Source of the DNA: JBCBKU01 sp038521345
Lineage (GTDB): Bacteria; Pseudomonadota; Alphaproteobacteria; Rhodobacterales; Rhodobacteraceae
Assembly (NCBI GenBank): GCA_038521345.1
Contig: JBCBKU010000004.1
Span: 124,001 to 188,000 of the forward strand
Reading direction: 5' to 3'
Length of the DNA: 64,000 bases
Shown one piece after another: positions 61,980 to 64,000 of this stretch. The number at the start of each line of letters is the position of its first letter. Position 1 is the first letter of the stretch. Both the position numbers and the translations under genes were made by a program. Under the pieces are notes generated by a model that had not been told where the DNA came from, ran no database searches, and saw only the letters and a program-made list of their open reading frames with translations.

Positions 61980-62277
61980 GGCCCTGCCTTCGACCCGATC
62001 CGGTCCAGCGCGTCAAGGCCTAGGCCGACCTCGGTCGTCGGGATGTGCCGAGACGCCCCGGTCCTGTCCCGGTGCCGGCGGCACTCCGTCCGGACTGCCC
62101 ACCCGGCTGGATGGCGCGCTGAGTCGTCCGCATCGCTGCCATGCACAGTGAACCCGCACATACAGGCGCCACCGAGTGCCTCTTGCATTGGCAATCGCTT
62201 CCAGCAGCGGCAAAATGCATGCCCCGCATCCATCTTGCCCATTGGCAGGCCGCGAAATTGCGGTTTAGGCTGTCAAA
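61980..62277. other. Intergenic region, no gene seen
   Basis: About 298 bases between divergent prfA and the small secreted-protein gene. It holds the promoters for both, but no clear -35/-10 pair, hairpin or repeat. A short GTGCC-GGC-GGCAC stem near 62069-62083 is present but weak. Confidence 0.4.
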
Positions 62278-62556
62278 ATGTGGCGCGCATTGATCATATC
62301 CGTGCTTTCCGTCGCTCCGGCCGCTGCCGAAGAGCTCTATCCACCGCTCGTTTCGGACTACTACTGCACGGATTCCTCGGGCTCCCGCGTTGAACTGGGC
62401 GATGTCATCTGCATCCAGGCGAGTTGCCAGACATGGATGGCGCGGTGCGAGATGTCGCTGAACAACCCGATGTGGCGAAAGGTTCAGGAAGGCTGCCCGG
62501 CCGTCGAGGCGATGCCGTCACTCCTCGACAGACTGCAGCGCCTTGATCCAGCCTGA
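62278..62556 (+). CDS. Small cysteine-rich secreted protein, function unknown
   Basis: A 92-residue protein with a signal peptide (MWRALIISVLSVAPAAA) and a mature part with five cysteines (C30, C45, C50, C57, C73), suggesting disulfide bonds in the periplasm. The segment DVICIQASCQTWMARCEMSL is distinctive, but no family is recognised. Its last 39 bases overlap the 3' end of the opposite DUF1499 gene. Confidence 0.6.
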   Translation: MWRALIISVLSVAPAAAEELYPPLVSDYYCTDSSGSRVELGDVICIQASCQTWMARCEMSLNNPMWRKVQEGCPAVEAMPSLLDRLQRLDPA

Positions 62557-62970
62557 AACCCGCGCAGCATTCACCCCAAGATCCGACTGACCGAACCGCG
62601 CCCGCGCGACAAGTGTCAGCGCGGTGCCCTCCGCAACACTTTGCGCCTCGACGGTGGTCAGGTCGGGAAACCCGAACACGAAGCTGCGCGTAACATAGGT
62701 GATCCGCCCCTCCTCGGTGCTACCTGCCAAATGTCGGGTCCGAGGTGTCCCGAGGACCAGTGCGTCGAAGCGGGCCAGCGCATCCGCGGCCGGCGCCGCG
62801 ACTACGGGCGCGTCAGGCTGCAAAAGGCGCAGACCGCTTCCCCCGGGATCCGGCGCGGCCTCTGGCGAAACATGCCAGCGCGCAGGGTCGAGGGGGGGTA
62901 GGCGAAAGACGATCAAGAGCCCGCCCAAAACGAGAGCTGCGAGAAGGAAAGCGTTTGCGGACCAGGTCAT
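62518..62970 (-). CDS. DUF1499 domain-containing protein, membrane-anchored
   Basis: A 150-residue protein with one N-terminal membrane segment (about 5-22) and a DUF1499 domain ending LVARARFGQSDLGVNAARVSGWI, the family's diagnostic RSRFGxSDxGVNxxRV pattern. TYVTRSFVFGFPD also fits. Function unknown. ATG 62970 gives a short cytoplasmic lead; an upstream in-frame start is possible. Overlaps the convergent small secreted-protein gene by 39 bases. Confidence 0.8.
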   Translation of the reverse strand: MTWSANAFLLAALVLGGLLIVFRLPPLDPARWHVSPEAAPDPGGSGLRLLQPDAPVVAAPAADALARFDALVLGTPRTRHLAGSTEEGRITYVTRSFVFGFPDLTTVEAQSVAEGTALTLVARARFGQSDLGVNAARVSGWIKALQSVEE

Positions 62971-63092
62971 GGGCGGTGATGTAAGAGCATTGGGCGCAAG
63001 GTCAAAACACATCGCCCGGATCCGCTGGACAAGGACGGGACCTTTTGGAAGAGAGACCGGACGCCCTTCACCGCCGCCAGACGGATGATCCC

Positions 63093-63914
63093 ATGCCCGA
63101 CGCCTCCGACACCCTTGTCCACGACCCCGATGGCGGCTTGCCTCGCCTGATCGAGATCATGCGCCGCCTGCGCGATCCCGAGACAGGCTGTCCATGGGAT
63201 ATAGAGCAAACCTTCGACTCGATCGCCCCCTACACCATCGAGGAAGCCTATGAGGTCGCCGACGCGATCGCGCGCGAAGATTGGGATGCGCTGGAGGGCG
63301 AACTCGGCGACCTCCTGCTCCAAACGGTCTATCATACCGCCATGGGCTCCGAAGCGGGACGGTTCACGTTCCAAAGCGTTGCCAACCGGATCGCCGACAA
63401 GATGGTCGCCCGGCATCCTCATGTGTTCGGAACGGAAAGCCGCGACAAGAGCGCCGAAGACCAGACCCGGGACTGGGAAACCCAGAAGGCAAGGGAACGC
63501 GGGACTGCCCGGACCCTTGACGGGGTCGCGATCACGCTTCCGGCGCTGCTTCGCGCGGTCAAGCTTCAGAGACGCGCCGCCCGGGTGGGCTTCGACTGGC
63601 CGGAGACGGAACAGGTGCTCGACAAGCTGGCCGAAGAGGCCCGTGAACTGGTCGAGGCCAAGTCATCTGCCGACAAAGCGCACCTTGTCGAAGAGATGGG
63701 AGATTTTCTTTTTGTGGCCGCGAACCTCGCGCGCCATCTCGGGATCGATCCCGAAGAGGCGCTCCGCGGCGCCAATGCCAAATTCACCCGACGCTTCGAG
63801 GCGATCGAGGACGCGCTCGCGGCCACAGGCCGCCGCCCCGAAGACAGCACACTCGCCGAGATGGACGCGCTCTGGGACGCGGCCAAGACCGCCGAACGCA
63901 CAGCCGGCCATTAG
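63093..63914 (+). CDS. mazG: Nucleoside triphosphate pyrophosphohydrolase MazG
   Basis: Hydrolyses nucleoside triphosphates to monophosphates and pyrophosphate, clearing aberrant NTPs. 273 residues with two MazG repeats: the first with TIEEAYEVADAI and GELGDLLLQTVYH, the second with EEARELVEAK and EEMGDFLFVAANLARHL; HPHVFG separates them. ATG 63093 is taken; TTG 63045 would add a charged lead without family support. Confidence 0.95.
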   Translation: MPDASDTLVHDPDGGLPRLIEIMRRLRDPETGCPWDIEQTFDSIAPYTIEEAYEVADAIAREDWDALEGELGDLLLQTVYHTAMGSEAGRFTFQSVANRIADKMVARHPHVFGTESRDKSAEDQTRDWETQKARERGTARTLDGVAITLPALLRAVKLQRRAARVGFDWPETEQVLDKLAEEARELVEAKSSADKAHLVEEMGDFLFVAANLARHLGIDPEEALRGANAKFTRRFEAIEDALAATGRRPEDSTLAEMDALWDAAKTAERTAGH

Positions 63915-63963
63915 CCCCGCCACCGGGTCCGGCACAGTCCGCGGGGGCCCGGGCAGCCCGAGG

Positions 63964-63983
63964 CGCCGGCCGCAAGGCCGGTG
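63964..63983. terminator. GNRA-capped GC hairpin after mazG
   Basis: CGCCGGCC (63964-63971), loop GCAA, GGCCGGTG (63976-63983): 8 pairs including one G-U, with a stable GNRA tetraloop, 49 bases after the mazG stop. No T-run; the next gene is outside the window, so it could also belong to that gene. Confidence 0.3.
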
Positions 63984-64000
63984 GCGAGATAAGGGGAATG

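Noticed and set aside
63045..63092. TTG start for mazG
   Set aside because: Adds 16 charged residues not seen in the family; the ATG at 63093 fits better.
1..64000. CRISPR arrays, insertion sequences, prophage or rRNA genes
   Set aside because: No spaced direct-repeat arrays, transposase or integrase motifs, terminal inverted repeats or rRNA segments were seen on reading through; codon use looks even throughout.

Overview
The window is an ordinary, gene-dense, high-GC stretch of core chromosome from an alphaproteobacterium, most likely a member of the Rhodobacterales (Roseobacter/Rhodobacter relatives). The pointers are a perfect alphaproteobacterial SOS box (GAAC-N7-GAAC) in front of lexA and uvrA, an OlsB ornithine-lipid acyltransferase, DUF4167 and long-form dCTP deaminase proteins typical of Alphaproteobacteria, the trpE-(yibQ-like)-trpGD order known from Rhodobacter, and a near-consensus CtrA half-site pair before comEC/gltX. 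I saw no rRNA, insertion sequence, prophage, CRISPR array or restriction/defence island. One tRNA gene (tRNA-Pro, GGG) is present.

Layout. 1-5.6 kb: 3'-truncated ABC-F ATPase, a sulfotransferase-like gene, a DM13 protein, a nucleotidyltransferase paired with olsB, msrB, and the bamE lipoprotein gene. 5.6-11 kb: DUF177 (YceD), rpmF, plsX, fabH, ihfA, a MerR-type regulator, tRNA-Pro and dCTP deaminase; this is the classic L32/fatty-acid start cluster. 11-18.5 kb (minus strand): dgt, a helical hypothetical, argS, a SPOR-domain protein, nagZ, scpA, scpB and a 61-residue protein, a likely operon linking nucleotide pools, peptidoglycan recycling and chromosome segregation. 18.5-25.6 kb: erpA, a serine/threonine dehydratase, an alcohol dehydrogenase, xthA, a patatin-like hydrolase, an orphan oligopeptide-binding protein and small genes. 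25.6-31.2 kb: uvrA, an MFS transporter and lpdA on the minus strand.

31.4-44 kb: ppiD-trpE, an opposite-strand polysaccharide-deacetylase-like gene, then trpG-trpD, an inserted ung and Hint-domain gene, trpC-moaC-moeA, and lexA under a double SOS box. 44-51.7 kb: comEC (minus), gltX, gltA, an alternative oxidase, holC and pepA. 51.8-59.2 kb: an almost gapless outer-membrane-biogenesis operon lptF-lptG-lptD-surA-pdxA-rsmA. 59.2-64 kb: DUF4167 protein, prfA-prmC, two small envelope proteins and mazG.

Working together: the genes cover lipid A transport and outer-membrane assembly (LptF/G/D, SurA, BamE, PpiD), membrane lipid synthesis (PlsX, FabH, OlsB), the SOS response (LexA, UvrA), tryptophan and molybdenum-cofactor synthesis, translation (GltX, ArgS, PrfA, PrmC, RsmA, L32) and central carbon metabolism (GltA, LpdA, alternative oxidase). 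I found no convincing new multi-gene system. The best leads are regulatory (tandem SOS boxes, CtrA-like site, lpdA palindrome) and contextual (alternative oxidase after citrate synthase; the trp cluster split by ung and a Hint-domain gene; a nucleotidyltransferase coupled to olsB).
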